DNA from: Burhinus oedicnemus
Taxonomy: Eukaryota > Chordata > Aves > Charadriiformes > Burhinidae
Reading direction: 5' to 3'
Assembly: GCA_008921705.1 (NCBI GenBank)
Contig: VFFE01007563.1
Location: 1 to 64,000 of the forward strand
DNA length: 64,000 nt
Shown here: piece by piece, positions 37,888 to 62,360 of the stretch
How positions within the stretch are numbered: the first letter of the stretch is position 1
Layout: the number at the start of each line of letters is the position of its first letter
Notes under the pieces: generated by a model
Told to the model about the DNA's origin: nothing
The model's database searches: none
What the model saw: the letters and a program-made list of their open reading frames with translations, nothing else
Position numbers and translations under genes: made by a program

Positions 37888-39660
37888 CACAGAATCACAG
37901 AATCAATCACAGAATCACAGGGGTTGGAAGGGACCTCGGGAGATCATCTAGTCCAACCCCGCTGCCAGAACAGGCTCACCTAGAGCAGGTTGCACAGGAA
38001 GGCGTCCAGGTGGGTTTTGAATGTCTCCAGAGTCGGAAACTCCACCACCTCTCGGGGCAGCCTGTTCCAGTGCTCTGCCACCCTCAAAGGAAAGAAGTTC
38101 CTCCTCATGTTGAGATGGAACTTCCTACGGTCAAGTTTGTGCCCATTACCTCTTGTCCTATCTCTGGGCACCACTGCAAAAAGACTGGTGCCGTCCTCCT
38201 GGCACCCTCCCTTTAAGTATTTATAGGCATTGATGAGATCCCCCCTCAGCCTTCTCTTCTCCAGACTAAAAAGACCCAAGTCCCTCAGCCTTTCCTCATA
38301 AGAAAGATATTCCATTCCCCTAATCATCTTTGTAGCCCTCTGCTGTACCCTCTCCAGCAGTTCCCTATCCTTCTTGAACCGGGGAGCCCAGAACTGGACA
38401 CAGTACTCCAGATGTGGCCTCACCAGGGCAGAGTAGAGGGGGAGGATAACCTGCCGTGACCTCCTTGCCATACACCTCTTGATGCACTCCAGGATGCCAT
38501 TGGCCTTCTTGGCCACAAGGGCACATTGCTGGCTCATGGTCATCCTGTTGTCCAGCAGGACTCCCAGGTCCCTTTCCACAGAGCTGCTTTCCAGCAGGTC
38601 AGCCCCCAACCTGTACTGGTGCATGGGGTTATTCCTCCCCAAGTGCAGTATCTTACACTTGCCCTTGTTGAACTTCATGAGGTTTCTCTCTGCCCAACTC
38701 TCCAGTTTGTCCAGGTCATGCTGAATGGCAGCACAGCCTTCTGATGCATATGGTGAACAGAACTGGACCCAGTACTGACCCCTGGGGAACACCACTTGTC
38801 ACAGACCTCCAACTAGACTCTCTGCCACTACGCACAACCCTCTGAGCTCAATCTGCCAGCCAGTTTTCAATCTGCCCCACTGTCCATTCATCCAACCCAC
38901 ACTTCCTAAGCTTGCCTATGAGGATGCTGTGGGAGACGCTGTGGGAGACAGTGTCAAAAGCCTTGCTGAAGTCAAGGTAGAGAACATCCACTGCCCTCCT
39001 CTCATGTATCTGTCCAGTCGCGCCACCGTAGAAGGCTATGAGACTAGTCAGGCATGACTTCCCCATGGTGAATCCATGTTGGCTACTTCTGATAACCTTC
39101 TTTTCCTCCAGATGCTTTGAGATGACACCCAGAACGAGCTGTTCCATCATCTTTCCAGGGATGGAGGTGAGGCTGACTGGCCTGTATTTTCCCAGGTCTT
39201 CCTTCTTGCCCTTTTTGAAGACTGGCGTGACATTGCCTTTCCTCCAGTCTTCAGGCACCTTGCCTGTTCTCCAGGACCTTTCAAAGATGATGGAGAGCGG
39301 CCCAGCAATGACTTCTGCCAGCTCCCTCAGCACTCACGGGTGCATCCCATCAGGACCCATGGACTTGTGGATATCCAGTTTACTTAACTGATCTCTAACT
39401 TGATCCTCCTCAACCAAGGGAAGTCCTCCTTCCTCCAGACTTTCTCTGTTGCCTGCAAAGTCTGGGACTCCTGAGGGCTGGCCTGAGCAGTAAGGACTGA
39501 AGCAAAGAAGGCATTCAGTAATTCCGCCTTCTCTGCATCATCTGTCACCATGGCCCCTGTCTCATTCAAGAGCAGGCCCACATTTTCTCTAGTTCTCCTT
39601 TTGCTTCCAATGTACTTGAAGAAACCCTTCCTGTTGACCTTGACATCCCTTGGTCAACTC
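37888..39660 (-). mobile_element. Young CR1 LINE with internal deletion in reverse transcriptase
   Basis: The minus strand carries two long frames from one CR1 ORF2. The upstream one (39333-38848) has the reverse transcriptase entry motifs VTPVFKKGKKEDLGKYRPVS and DVLYLDFSKAFDTVSHS. The downstream one (38795-37980) has the C-terminal domain. Between them the catalytic FADD/YADD box region is missing: sequence jumps from the Leu-Gly-Pro-Val-Leu-Phe area to the [18 protein letters not shown] area. There is also a 12-bp in-frame duplication giving VSHSVSHS. The 3' end shows an expanded AGAATCACAGAATCAATCAC-type tail. The element is 5'-truncated near 39.66 kb. It cannot be autonomous. Confidence 0.93.
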
Positions 39661-42229
39661 TTGGATAGCAAGGGGAAATGCACAGACTTCTTTTGCTGTT
39701 ATAAACTGCCATACAGAGGTACTCTCTAAGCTGTTCATGCTGCAAAAGGGAGGAAATAGGTCTGAGAAGACCAATAGGGCAGATGGCCCACAGCAAGGCA
39801 GTGCATTCCACTGTGAGAACAGGTAATATGTTTGGCTCAAGTTTCTTTTATGCTGTTTCTTTTTTGTGCCCCATTCATAAAACATTTATTCTACAGGCAC
39901 GTACAGCTTAGCAAATACCAATATGCTGCTGTAATGTGTTCATTAATCAGCTTCTACAGACACAGAAACCATGTGTCCACAGTCAGAAAGAAAAAGAAGG
40001 TTCTTTCTCACATGCATAAGTATCAAATAAAATCAAACTAAAACAGTTACAGATTTTTTAAACTGATACCTGCCACACGTCCCAATATATAGAGGGCACA
40101 GGCCAGCAAGATCTGACAGAAGAAGAATGACTTGAGCTGCCCATTCATTGTATGATTACAAGCCACTGTGCATGCAGTTCTACCGATAGCTTGTGGTTTG
40201 TCCCCGAGAGCCACAGCTCAAAACTTTCTATGGGTGACAGCTTGATGTGCAGTTCTAATGAGCTGCAGCACTGAAGGATCCATATGCTGACTTAGTGATG
40301 CTACTGCAGGGCAGATTAGAAGGCTAGACTTTGGTTCTGTGTCTGTTGTTTAGCTACAAGGTGAATCATATTATTAATACATTTTATAGATGTGAAAATG
40401 AGAATACAATTATCTCCAAGTGAACTATGCACAGCATGCACAGTTCAACAGCTGAAATACTTTTTTTTAAACAACAAATTTCACAAACCACGCTGTCAGA
40501 CTCTTTTCCTGATTAAAGGCTAAGAAAAATCTACAGGAAGGCAAGAAATTTCTAGGCTTTGAGGCTATTTCCTTGAGGTGAATTCTTTTCCCACAACACT
40601 CAGCAGATTTTCAATTTCTCCCTCTTGCAGTTCCCGTTCCTTTGTTCTTTCCAAGCCCTTACATTTTACAGGCAAGTTAAAAGGTCGGGAAAACTTTGAC
40701 TTTAATGTCTTCTCATCCTCTTTCTGCACTGAGAAGAGGGAATAACATCCCCTGGCATCTTCCTCTGCAGAGTTGAAAGGAAGCATTTATGCTCAAGGCA
40801 ACCCCCCTAAATATAGGTTAATGAATGTGACAGCAGCCGTGCTGTGAAGCAGTACTCGTGCTGCACGGGCTGAGAGCATTCTGTCAATAGGTGAGGAGCT
40901 GGGCTAACCCCAGCAGTTGCCTTTGCATCCTGAGGTGGCAGCCAGCTTGAATTAAAAGCACTGTTATACTCTGTTTACATTCCCTGTGGGTACATGACAC
41001 TCAACACAGGGACAGTACTTGAAAAATTGCTTGGGGTAACTCACCATGGACAATGAGCACGCGTGTGTCATGTGATCCACTGCATGAATCTGAGCATTCT
41101 AGGCGAAGGCAAAGGATTTATAACAAACTTAGCATGTGCAGACTAGTGGCAGAAAAAAAGAGATGCATGCTTTTCTTCTCAAAAAGTGGCAGCTGCTGTG
41201 CAAATTAAGCCTTCTCTGCAGCCTCGCTGTTCTGGGGTACACCAGTGAATAGAGTCGTTCCTGGTTTAATTTAGAGGATTCTGGAAGCATCATGATCCAA
41301 ATTCTCCGTATATGCTACAAATATGCCAGTCCCCAGCTTTGCCGCAGGCATGCTTCCCACCTTGTGGTTTGCAACGAGAGAGCTGAATCTCTTTTCCTTA
41401 CATCTTTCCTTAGAGTAATTATTTCCTGAACCAGCCTGCAAGGGGCCTCTAGTACTTCGATACTGGATAAAACCTATAGTGAAACAAACTTATGAACTGT
41501 CTATTTATGACTATTTGTAATCTTTTTTTCCCCAGCAATTCAATTTATTCTCAAAGAATAACATTTGTCTTGAAGGAAAATTGCAAAATATCTACCAAAA
41601 CCAAGTCAAAATCAGTAACAAATCCAATGACAATAAAGTAATATACACTTACTAATTAGTTGCCTGAGATTTGTTACTTTTATCATTATTCTGAAACCTG
41701 CAGAAAATAATTAAAGCAAAATATAATCTTTCTGACAATGTAAAAACAAAGAAGTATGAGAGACAGAAGGAAGTGCTCTCATGTTATAAGCTAATGTTGT
41801 TAATACAAAAATTGGTTACTCTGAAACTGCAGTCTTTAATAAATAAGAAGCATTATCTAGAAACAGACTGAGAAAGCCAGGCTTTATTTTGTAACAAAAG
41901 AAATATCTAAGAATGTTTGTATCCAACTTATGTTTAGTTCAATACGAATTTAGCATCTATATAAGAAGGGACAACATTTGCTCCTTATTTTTATGATTTC
42001 CGCTGTATAGGAGAGTAGGTTTCAAGCAGCAGTGTACTCATTGCTTGAGTTTTATTAAATTTATTTTTTCTGAATATTCTGAGCAGTACAAAAGAAAAGG
42101 AATCTGTTATTAGTGAAGTCCATAAAGAACATCTACAACTGGCAATGATTACACTTCCAACATTTGAGTTCTAGCAATTAAAAAATATAATTTATTCTGG
42201 AACACAGAGTTCATGAAAGGGGTTGAGAT

Positions 42230-42360
42230 ACATATATATATATATATAAATCTATAATGTATATGAGCTATAAATAATATATCATAAAACCTATACTATA
42301 TATTATAGTATATATCCTATATATAATATATATTTGTATAATAAATGTGTTTATTATATA
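42230..42360. repeat. TA-rich microsatellite region
   Basis: A (TA)n core at about 42232-42248 is followed by about 110 bp of degenerate TATA/ATAT repeats with several self-complementary pieces (ATATATTATAGTATATAT and similar). It is simple-sequence DNA within the intron. Confidence 0.85.
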
Positions 42361-43382
42361 GCTATAAATTTGCTGTGAGAAAGTAGTTTTTCTGATAACA
42401 CTTTTTGCTTTTATGTAGCACTTTTATCTGTTTATGCACAAGGCTACAGAGTAGGCTTATATTTTGGGTTGTGTCTTCTGCTGCACTAAATGATATAAGC
42501 TGACCACTATTGCTTCCTTTTCACTGGCTAAAGCCTTTGTAAAAAATAATAAGTATTCTACTTCTTCCAAAATTTCCCCTGAGCTTCAGTTTTGCCACAC
42601 TCTAGTTGCTGAGCGTAACAGAAAAAATGAATACAGGGAGAGAAACGCTCTACAATCCATGGCTGTATAGTACTCTAAGTGAGACAAATAAAACTCAAGA
42701 AATTTGGAGAGAATTTAGGAATTTCTTCTCATGTCAGCCTGTTGGATACATGTATGGAAGGATTTTTATAGCAGGCATGGAAGAGTGGGTGTCATGGATT
42801 TTGTAGTGATTCAGCATAGCAGCAATTTTAATTTCAATTAGTTCAGTAAGAAAAAGCTTGGTTTTTTTTTTCTCAAAACTTTAATTGCTAAAAAAAATGT
42901 ATACTATTTAAGTTATTAGGTTATATACTATAGCATCTTGACTGATCAATGACATACTGCAGTATGCTGGAAATGTCCTTTTCACTGGCTCTGAGGAAAG
43001 CCCTTGCGACTCCCAAGAGCTGACTGATTTGGATGGACTGGTAAAGGTAATAAAGCTCCTCAGCTATGACTTCCAGATCCATACGGGCCAGGTAAGGGCT
43101 GGGGCATTAGCAGAGGCACAGCTCTGCTGAGCACGCCTGACTTGCCACGAAGCACAGGGAGGCAACATGCACGGGGGCATGTGCAATGGCAACAACTCCC
43201 CCTCCCTGGCTTCCCCTCCACAAATCCCATGACTAAGACATTTTTCTGTATCTATCTGATACTGGAACAGTATGTTTTGACAACTCTTGAGTTTTGATTA
43301 TAATTTAACTAGACATAGTGCATATAGGCATAAAGCCACATTGATGCTGGAATTTGACAGGCCTTTTACCATTGGTTGACTT

Positions 43383-43403
43383 CCCCCCCCCCCCCCCCCC
43401 CCC
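43383..43403 (+). repeat. Poly(C) run, G21 on the TRPM3-sense strand
   Basis: Twenty-one C residues lie on the plus strand. TRPM3 is transcribed from the other strand, so its pre-mRNA would carry 21 consecutive G residues here. The length is likely polymorphic and may be misassembled. Confidence 0.97.
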
Positions 43404-43499
43404 GCATAATCCTTTGTGGCCTTTGTTTCTTGCTTAATGATGATTCATTTTACGTGCTTATGGTACTATTTATATTTCACCTTCTTGGTTCATTTCACA

Positions 43500-43980
43500 G
43501 CATTCACCTCTAATGAGCCAGTCAATATAGTACACTTTGATTTTCAAAAAGCTTTCAAAAAAGCTTCCTCACCAAATGCTTGTAAAGAAACTGCACACAT
43601 TGGATAAGAGGGAAAGTGCTTTGAGGGATTAGTAACTGGGTAAAGCTGCGGGGAACGAAGAGAAAACAGCAAGAAGAAAAGTTAATTTTTGCAAAGACTG
43701 AGTGTTACTACGAAGATTTAGTGACATAAGTGGCCTACCTCAAGCTGGGTTGTGTTCTGTTCAACACAGTTGTAAGGGATTTGGGGTTATAAGAGTGTGA
43801 AAAGTTTACACACATTTCAGTGGACTCTGAAGAGTTAAAGAAAGTCTTCATAAAGCAGCCTGACTAGGCAATAAAATGGAAGATGAAATTCAATATCAGT
43901 AACCATAACGCAATATAATTACATGTGCATTAGAGATGGATAAAACCAAAGTGCTTCAGCATTGCATCATGCCTTTAATT
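43500..43980 (+). mobile_element. Old CR1/L3-like LINE fragment
   Basis: A plus-strand frame reads NEPVNIVHFDFQKAFKKAS, close to the LINE reverse transcriptase motif DFQKAFDKVPH. About 300 bp later, GGCAATAAAATGGAAGATGA and AATTCAATATCAGTAACC recall the region downstream of the YADD box in old CR1 elements. The spacing between these is short, so it is internally deleted, and it is heavily decayed. Confidence 0.6.
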
Positions 43981-45714
43981 AATCATTTTATGAAAATATT
44001 AGGGTCCAGGAGGTTTGGAGGAAAATTTTCAATTTTTTCTCTCACAGATACATTTTGGAACTATGTTTGTCCTCAGTGATGACCCTGTAATTGTAATCCT
44101 ACTAATATAATTGTAGGTGCATTAGTGGAAGACTTTAGCCAAATTTGTTTTCTTTACTGCTTTTTAAATTTTTGTCACTTTCTGTCTGATGATCTGACCA
44201 AGTATTAACCTTTCTTGATTTATCAGAAACCTTTTTTTAAAAAAATAAGCTAGCATACCAGTTCTTGGTTTTCTGTTAAATCGGAAGGATATTTAGAGGA
44301 AAACATCTCCTAAAGAAATCAGAAATCGGGGGGCACTTCTAGTTGGCTGGAACAACTGGGAAACCAACTCCTTTCTTCAGCTCTTTCTGTAAAAGAAGGG
44401 TCCAGAACCCCTTTAGGAGGTGGTAACTAGCCAGAACAGGGATAGGTAGCTTTCCAACAGGTGGAAATAACTAATGGAGAAATAACAATGTCCCAAAATT
44501 CATGACTAATTTGATGTCCTTGTGTTCTTTCTTCTTGCAATGCTTCCAGAACTCCATGCATAGTCAGTAAAGACTGCGTATTTCAATTGATGTGTACATT
44601 ACACTTCTTTAACAAGACACACCTCGTCTTTGTGATTAGCTATTTCTGCTTGTCACTTTTTGCACTGCATCTCAGAAGAGTTCATTAGTGACTCAGAATT
44701 ACTGCTGCAGAGTCCCATCCTGCTTGTTTGCATATACTGGTAACCCTATTATACAAGAACTGGTGATGTTAAGGTAAAAAATCCCATGCTAACACAATTC
44801 CCCCTAATGGCTATAATTTAATAGTGAATTGCAATGAATTCCAGTTGGATCAATTTCTTCATACTCATTGTTATTCCTTCTGACCTAACTGATAATTTAA
44901 TCTTTTTCCCTTCCCCAGCTGGCTAATGGACGAACATTCAGAGAAGAATGTTTTAGAGTAGCGTAGACAAGAAAAATGTTTATTATGCAGAATGAAGGCT
45001 ATATCTCTTCTCCACTCACTGTCAGCCACTAGTTCTCAGGCAGATTGCTTGGGAATGAACCAGAGATGAGGAAAAAAAAATGGGATTAGAAAAGCCTCCA
45101 GTAACATACAACCAGTGTAAGTAAACTATTCTTGTATTTAAAATGGGGAGGGTTAACCTTTCTGAGTGACAATATAGGTTTAAAAGAGAAGAATGATGTG
45201 AAAGAGTACATGAAACACCGACTCTGCCCTTCAGAAGGTGACTGAAGTAACAATTCATTGAGGTTTGATCTCATGTCCAACACATTTGTAAGACTCTTCA
45301 CAAATGCAGTAATAAAAATGTATAGGACAGAATGTATTATAAGGGGGACAGTCTGCAATTCTGAATTTAACCAATGCATCATAGTATTGCTTCAAAATAA
45401 ATCAGGCTTCGGGCTTTGCAATCAGTGTTCTCTTAGGCACTTCTCAGGGTTCATACTGTTCTAAGGATGAAACTTTAATATGTTTTCAAGAATAGCACTT
45501 AATGAAATTTCTTTATAATTTATTTTTAAAGAACGTACAGTGCAGGAGTTTTTATTGTTGCCATGTCAAAATTGCTAGCAACCATAATGGAAAACCTGTG
45601 TATGTATTGATTTTTTGCTGCAGACATTAATTCTATGAGGAATTGTTAAGTGAGGGATGGAGAGGGAAGGAAAAATAACTGGAAGATTTATATATATATA
45701 TTGGAGGTGATCTA

Positions 45715-48793
<3,079 letters not shown>

Positions 48794-49007
48794 CTGTGTT
48801 TACTCCTCCAGTGAATATCCATGCTCCAGTTGTCATAGCAGCCTTAATGAGGCCTTTTCCAAAGACTTGCTTGAGTTTTGGCTGAAGTTCAAAATTCTGA
48901 AGGCCCCCATGCACAGAGATGAGAAGTTTCGGGAGCTCAAGCTGCCACTCTTTGGTCATCAAATGCAGAAGAAGGTCAGGCTTTGTGTCAAAAGACACAC
49001 GTACATA
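48794..49007 (-). CDS. TRPM3: TRPM3 coding exon C (GGVNTG loop)
   Basis: This 214-nt exon is bounded by TTTCTGCAG and GTAACA. It enters in phase 0 and reads [19 protein letters not shown], then [20 protein letters not shown], then [19 protein letters not shown] and [14 protein letters not shown]. It contains the two glycine-rich segments of the SLOG-like fold (ISVHGG and FTGGVNTG) that form the ligand-binding face in TRPM2-type domains. Whether TRPM3 binds a nucleotide there is not known from this sequence. It ends with one base of the Gly codon completed by exon D. Confidence 0.96.
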
Positions 49008-58535
<9,528 letters not shown>

Positions 58536-58615
58536 CTATGGGGGTCTTTGGTGCTGGGTATGATATGAACACATTCTCTCTTGTAAAATGCTCTTTCTAT
58601 CCATGATTTCTGTGC
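58536..58615 (-). CDS. TRPM3: TRPM3 coding exon A (most 5' exon recognised)
   Basis: TRPM3 encodes a calcium-permeable, non-selective plasma-membrane cation channel. In mammals it is activated by heat and by neurosteroids such as pregnenolone sulphate. This 80-nt exon has acceptor TTTTTTAG and donor GTAATT. It reads AQKSWIERAFYKRECVHII, then PSTKDPH and two bases of an Arg codon. It enters in phase 0 and has no ATG, so the start codon is upstream. In mammals several alternative 5' exons splice to this same junction. The six exons A-F total 971 nt (323 codons plus two bases) without stop or frameshift. They cover the N-terminal cytosolic domain up to the DGSGRASD loop. The transmembrane pore region is not in the window. 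Confidence 0.95.
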
Positions 58616-59090
58616 CTAAAAAAGAGAAAGAAAATGTCGTGAGCTGTATTTGCTTATTAAACACAACTTATACTACAACTGAAGAGGAACTTAAAACATA
58701 AAAGAAAACTTCACCGACTTTGCAGATAGGCAGTGCACGTTTTGCACAGGGCAAACATTTTCCGTTAGAACGACTGTTCACTTCTAGAGCTAAGCACCCA
58801 ATACAAGCTTTTAAGACTGTTTTCATATTCAGTACCAGATGACTTTGATGCTGTCATCTATATTCGCATAGCAAGAATCACTTCAGAAGGATTAATTCAA
58901 GCTGTAAAGCATTCTGCACGGTAGGGAAATATCACACCTATTAATTAGAAATACTGTAACAAATCTATTTCCATTTTAGTGATACAACTAAGTCAGCTCT
59001 AATAAAAAAAATCTCAGAAACTAGAAAATAAGCATCTCACAATAAAGCTTATAACAGTATGATACCGATGTAATTTTTTACACAAGTACT

Positions 59091-59110
59091 NNNNNNNNNN
59101 NNNNNNNNNN
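59091..59110. other. Assembly gap (20 N)
   Basis: Twenty undetermined bases are followed by AAGG and a run of A. This is probably a small gap at a homopolymer. Confidence 0.99.
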
Positions 59111-59734
59111 AAGGAAAAAAAAAAAAAAAGATCTGTTACTGAAACAAGACACAAAAAATTTGATACACTGAGTCAGATGACCAGCTGATGTAATCTCTAA
59201 AATTGACTGAGTTCAATGAAGCTATGTCTGTTCGTAACACTCAAGATCTTCCCCCAGATATTTGCAGGAAAGCAAATAATTTCCCTCAGTGTAGTCTTAA
59301 CTTTCAGATACACAAGAGATCTTTTTTTAAAGAAAGAAAAATGGGTAGGGAAGAAAAAAAAATAAAAACAAACAACAAGAGACGTTCAGACTTCTGAAAT
59401 CTTTTTAATTATCTAGACAGTCCTCACTCCGTATAATATGAATTCTGGCAAGCTCTCTAAAAGATTGCCCCAGATAGAACTGAATTATTTCATTTAATAA
59501 GGAGATGAGTTGAAACTTTCCTTTAAAAACTCATTTCAAACAGATAAATTATATAAAAATATTTAAATAAAAAAAATTACCTATTTAATTGTGCAGCATA
59601 AACAGAACTATAAACTATGAACTATGACAAAGTTATCTGAGAATTAAGAAAGGTGAAACAAGCTTTAGAAAATTAATAGAAATCTGAGCATCTTGCCTCT
59701 ATAAAAAGTGAAAATATGAAATTGCCTTTATAAC

Positions 59735-59845
59735 ATTACCTAACTAACTAATGTTACCTTTTACCATGTAAGGTTAGATAGTACCTTATCAAAGTATTAC
59801 CTTTACTAACTAATACTACCTTACTAACTATCTAATGTTACCTTT
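59735..59845. repeat. Degenerate TAAC/ACCT short repeat
   Basis: Variants of ATTACCTAACTAACTAATG and CTAATGTTACCTTT recur about three times within roughly 110 bp, with imperfect spacing. It looks like an old microsatellite with point changes. Confidence 0.6.
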
Positions 59846-62096
59846 TTGTCAACTCAGTCTGCATCCTGTTTCTCATGTTTAAACCCAGAAACCTGTGTTT
59901 CTGGGACTTTTGAAAATCATTTTGAACTGTGGAAATTTCTTGGAGTCAATGAATGTCACTAGGATAAAGTACCATAATAAGAATTTCTAGCTACATTCAT
60001 CACTTATCACTCTCAGTACATAAAAAGTTATTATTTTGCCTTTTTCACATTCATTCCTTATTCGATCTAGTGGTCACTGATATTACATAACAATATTTTA
60101 TCTTTGCTCTACTTGCATTTTTATTTGAAAAATATCCTAGATTGCCTATTTCATAGAAATGGCGGATACTCTAACATGACTTTTACAGTCAGGAAAAAGA
60201 AAAATCTCTTAAAAATGTTAAATAGAACTGTATTTGATTGTTCTTCCTTACAGTATCAAACAGAAAGTTAATACATTATAGATATTGTTGCGCAAGGTTT
60301 GTTTCATGTTTAAGTAAAGGACATTTAAATAGAAATTCTGAAAAATCTAAAAAAAGTTTTGCTTTATACAGGAGAGATTACCTTGAAGTTCTAATTTATT
60401 ATAACTTCTGAATGCTTACAAGCCTATGATGCAGGCAATAATAATCTTCATCATCATCACAACACTGTATATATACAGTCAAATCAGCTTAGAAGTCTAG
60501 TGGATCATTGAGCAATTTCTCAATTTAGTGGTCTTTTCTGGCAAAGAGAGGCTTTTTATAAACTAACTTTTTAGAATTGTCAAGGCATCCAGAGTGAACT
60601 TTATGAACTTCATTTAACCTTCTTACTGCAGAACTTTTGAAGCTAAGCTACATGGAAAAATTAGGATTTTTCTTTTTGTTGTGTTGTAGAGAAAGAAAGG
60701 AAGTTACAATTACTATTCAGGTATTGCAATGCTAACACTGAAATTACGTACTTTACTGTGTGGACAACACATTCTTGAAATTTCTCCCTTTCAAGCTCAA
60801 AGAGTACACAGGCTTTCTGTACTGCCTTAAGAAGACTCAAACTACTAAGAAGCTGCAGATTTATGAATCCCCTTTGTTGTTACGTATATAAAGTAACCTT
60901 CTGATAAAAAAAGGAACACTATAGAATAATGCCAGTTTTATTACTATGCTTGTTTGTTTTAATGCTAAATACATGCCTGCAATATGCTTTGTCTTCTCTA
61001 GAAAGCATGAAAAGCTTTTATAAGCCAACTTTTCTTCCCAGCATCCAAAATCAGCTCCTACTGCAGAACTTACATAGCATATGACTGTCATTCATGTCGC
61101 CAAGACTCACTAAAAATATCCTCTATTAAATTTCATAAATTCAGTGTAATTTTCTGCAAACAGTTTACCTTGATGAATTTACTTACTACACAGAACTAAT
61201 GTATCTTTTCTAAAGATGGCCACTAATTCACTTTTCTTTAAGCGTCAAGATACAATATCAAAAGGTGCCATAATAGGTATTTCACTGAAAATTTTTTCTT
61301 TAGGTATACAAGTAGGCTTTCACAAACCAAGAAACAGACATTTAAAAATGGTTTCCCTACTCTTTTTCATACTGTCTTTGCAAGTAGAAAAGAAACACAG
61401 CTATGTTAAATATAATAATAATAATTTGCATTTGAATTTTCATCATATTCTTCAAATGTAATATTGCAAAAATAATAGTCTGATTTTAAAAGTCCTTTAT
61501 TCACACCACGAAAAAAGACTTTCCAGCTTTCAGATCTCAAACAATATACTATCCTACCTGACAGAGTCATAATGCCAAAATACCCAATTTACTCATTTCA
61601 TAATTCCTTGTCCTTCCAAACTAAAAAGAAAGCATCTGGTTTCACTGCCCCATGCCAGTTATCTTTCTGTGACAGACATCATTTGCAATGAAATACAAGG
61701 TTTAGAGGTACAATAAATTATGTTACTTGCTGTAGAGTCTTCACAACAATATTAGAATAACTTGAGGAAATCAACACATTCATAAAAACACATTCTGCAT
61801 TAAACTCTTGTTTATAATGTGAATTAATAAAGTACTAAAAAGTTTAGAAATGTGTAGCACAGTATTTTCAAGAAGAGCAGAGCAAGAAGCTTATCTTCTC
61901 TTTCTCCTATTTCACAAACGCTCCTTCAGTATTAATTCACAAGACAATTTAAAGTCCACAGTGAATTGCTAAAGTACATGCCATACTTATACGTGGATTC
62001 AGTTTGCTGGTAGCTTAGATCTCTAGGTTAAGGCTCTCTCTTTATTAACCTAGCTGCAAAATCCCACCAAGAGCATTTTTTCTCCCTCTTCTTTAC

Positions 62097-62360
62097 CTGA
62101 GCATCAAACTTGGCGTTTAAGTCTGTCCCGCAGCAAACTCTGCCGTCCACGTTTCCCTGCTGACGGTCATCGCTAATAACACATTTGCGACTGCCCCCTG
62201 AACAAGGCGCTCAGTCCATCCGCAGTGCAGGGATGTGAGAGCGAGCGAAGCCCTTGCACCCATTAGCTGCTTGGAATGTGCTGCTGTGGGATTAGCCTCA
62301 GTAAAGGTTCGGTGGACACTGACCGGCAGCCCCACAACACCGCTTGGTTTGAACATCTAA
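62097..62360 (-). promoter_or_regulatory. TRPM3: CpG-rich patch with splice donor: possible alternative 5' exon or promoter of TRPM3
   Basis: This 260-bp stretch has about 15 CpG dinucleotides, far above the surrounding intron-like DNA. On the minus strand it ends GATGCTCAG|GTAAAG, a good donor at 62097/62096. The frame that would enter exon A in phase 0 is open for 38 codons (62210-62097) and ends CCGTDLNAKFDAQ, but it has no ATG and a stop just upstream. If transcribed, it would therefore be mostly 5' UTR, or it would need a further upstream exon. TRPM3 is known to have alternative 5' exons in mammals, but I do not recognise this one, so the call is inference. Confidence 0.4.

Larger units (their letters stand above)
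58616..62096 (-). other. Upstream TRPM3 sequence, probably intron
   Basis: This is AT-rich sequence with a 20-N gap (59091-59110) next to an A-rich run, and a degenerate TAACTAACTAATGTTACCTT-type repeat at about 59735-59845. No coding exon is recognised. It lies between exon A and the CpG-rich patch ending in a splice donor at 62097. Confidence 0.6.

Noticed and set aside
38479..38744. Plus-strand frames over the CR1 at 38 kb
   Set aside because: They are antisense shadows of CR1 ORF2.
42230..42360. TA repeats as a possible CRISPR or origin-like array
   Set aside because: There are no regular spacers or unit length. It is simple AT microsatellite DNA in a vertebrate intron.
62117..62356. 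Minus-strand 79-codon frame as the TRPM3 N-terminus
   Set aside because: It ends in a stop before the splice donor and is in a different frame from the one that would join exon A. The composition effect of the CpG-rich patch explains its openness.
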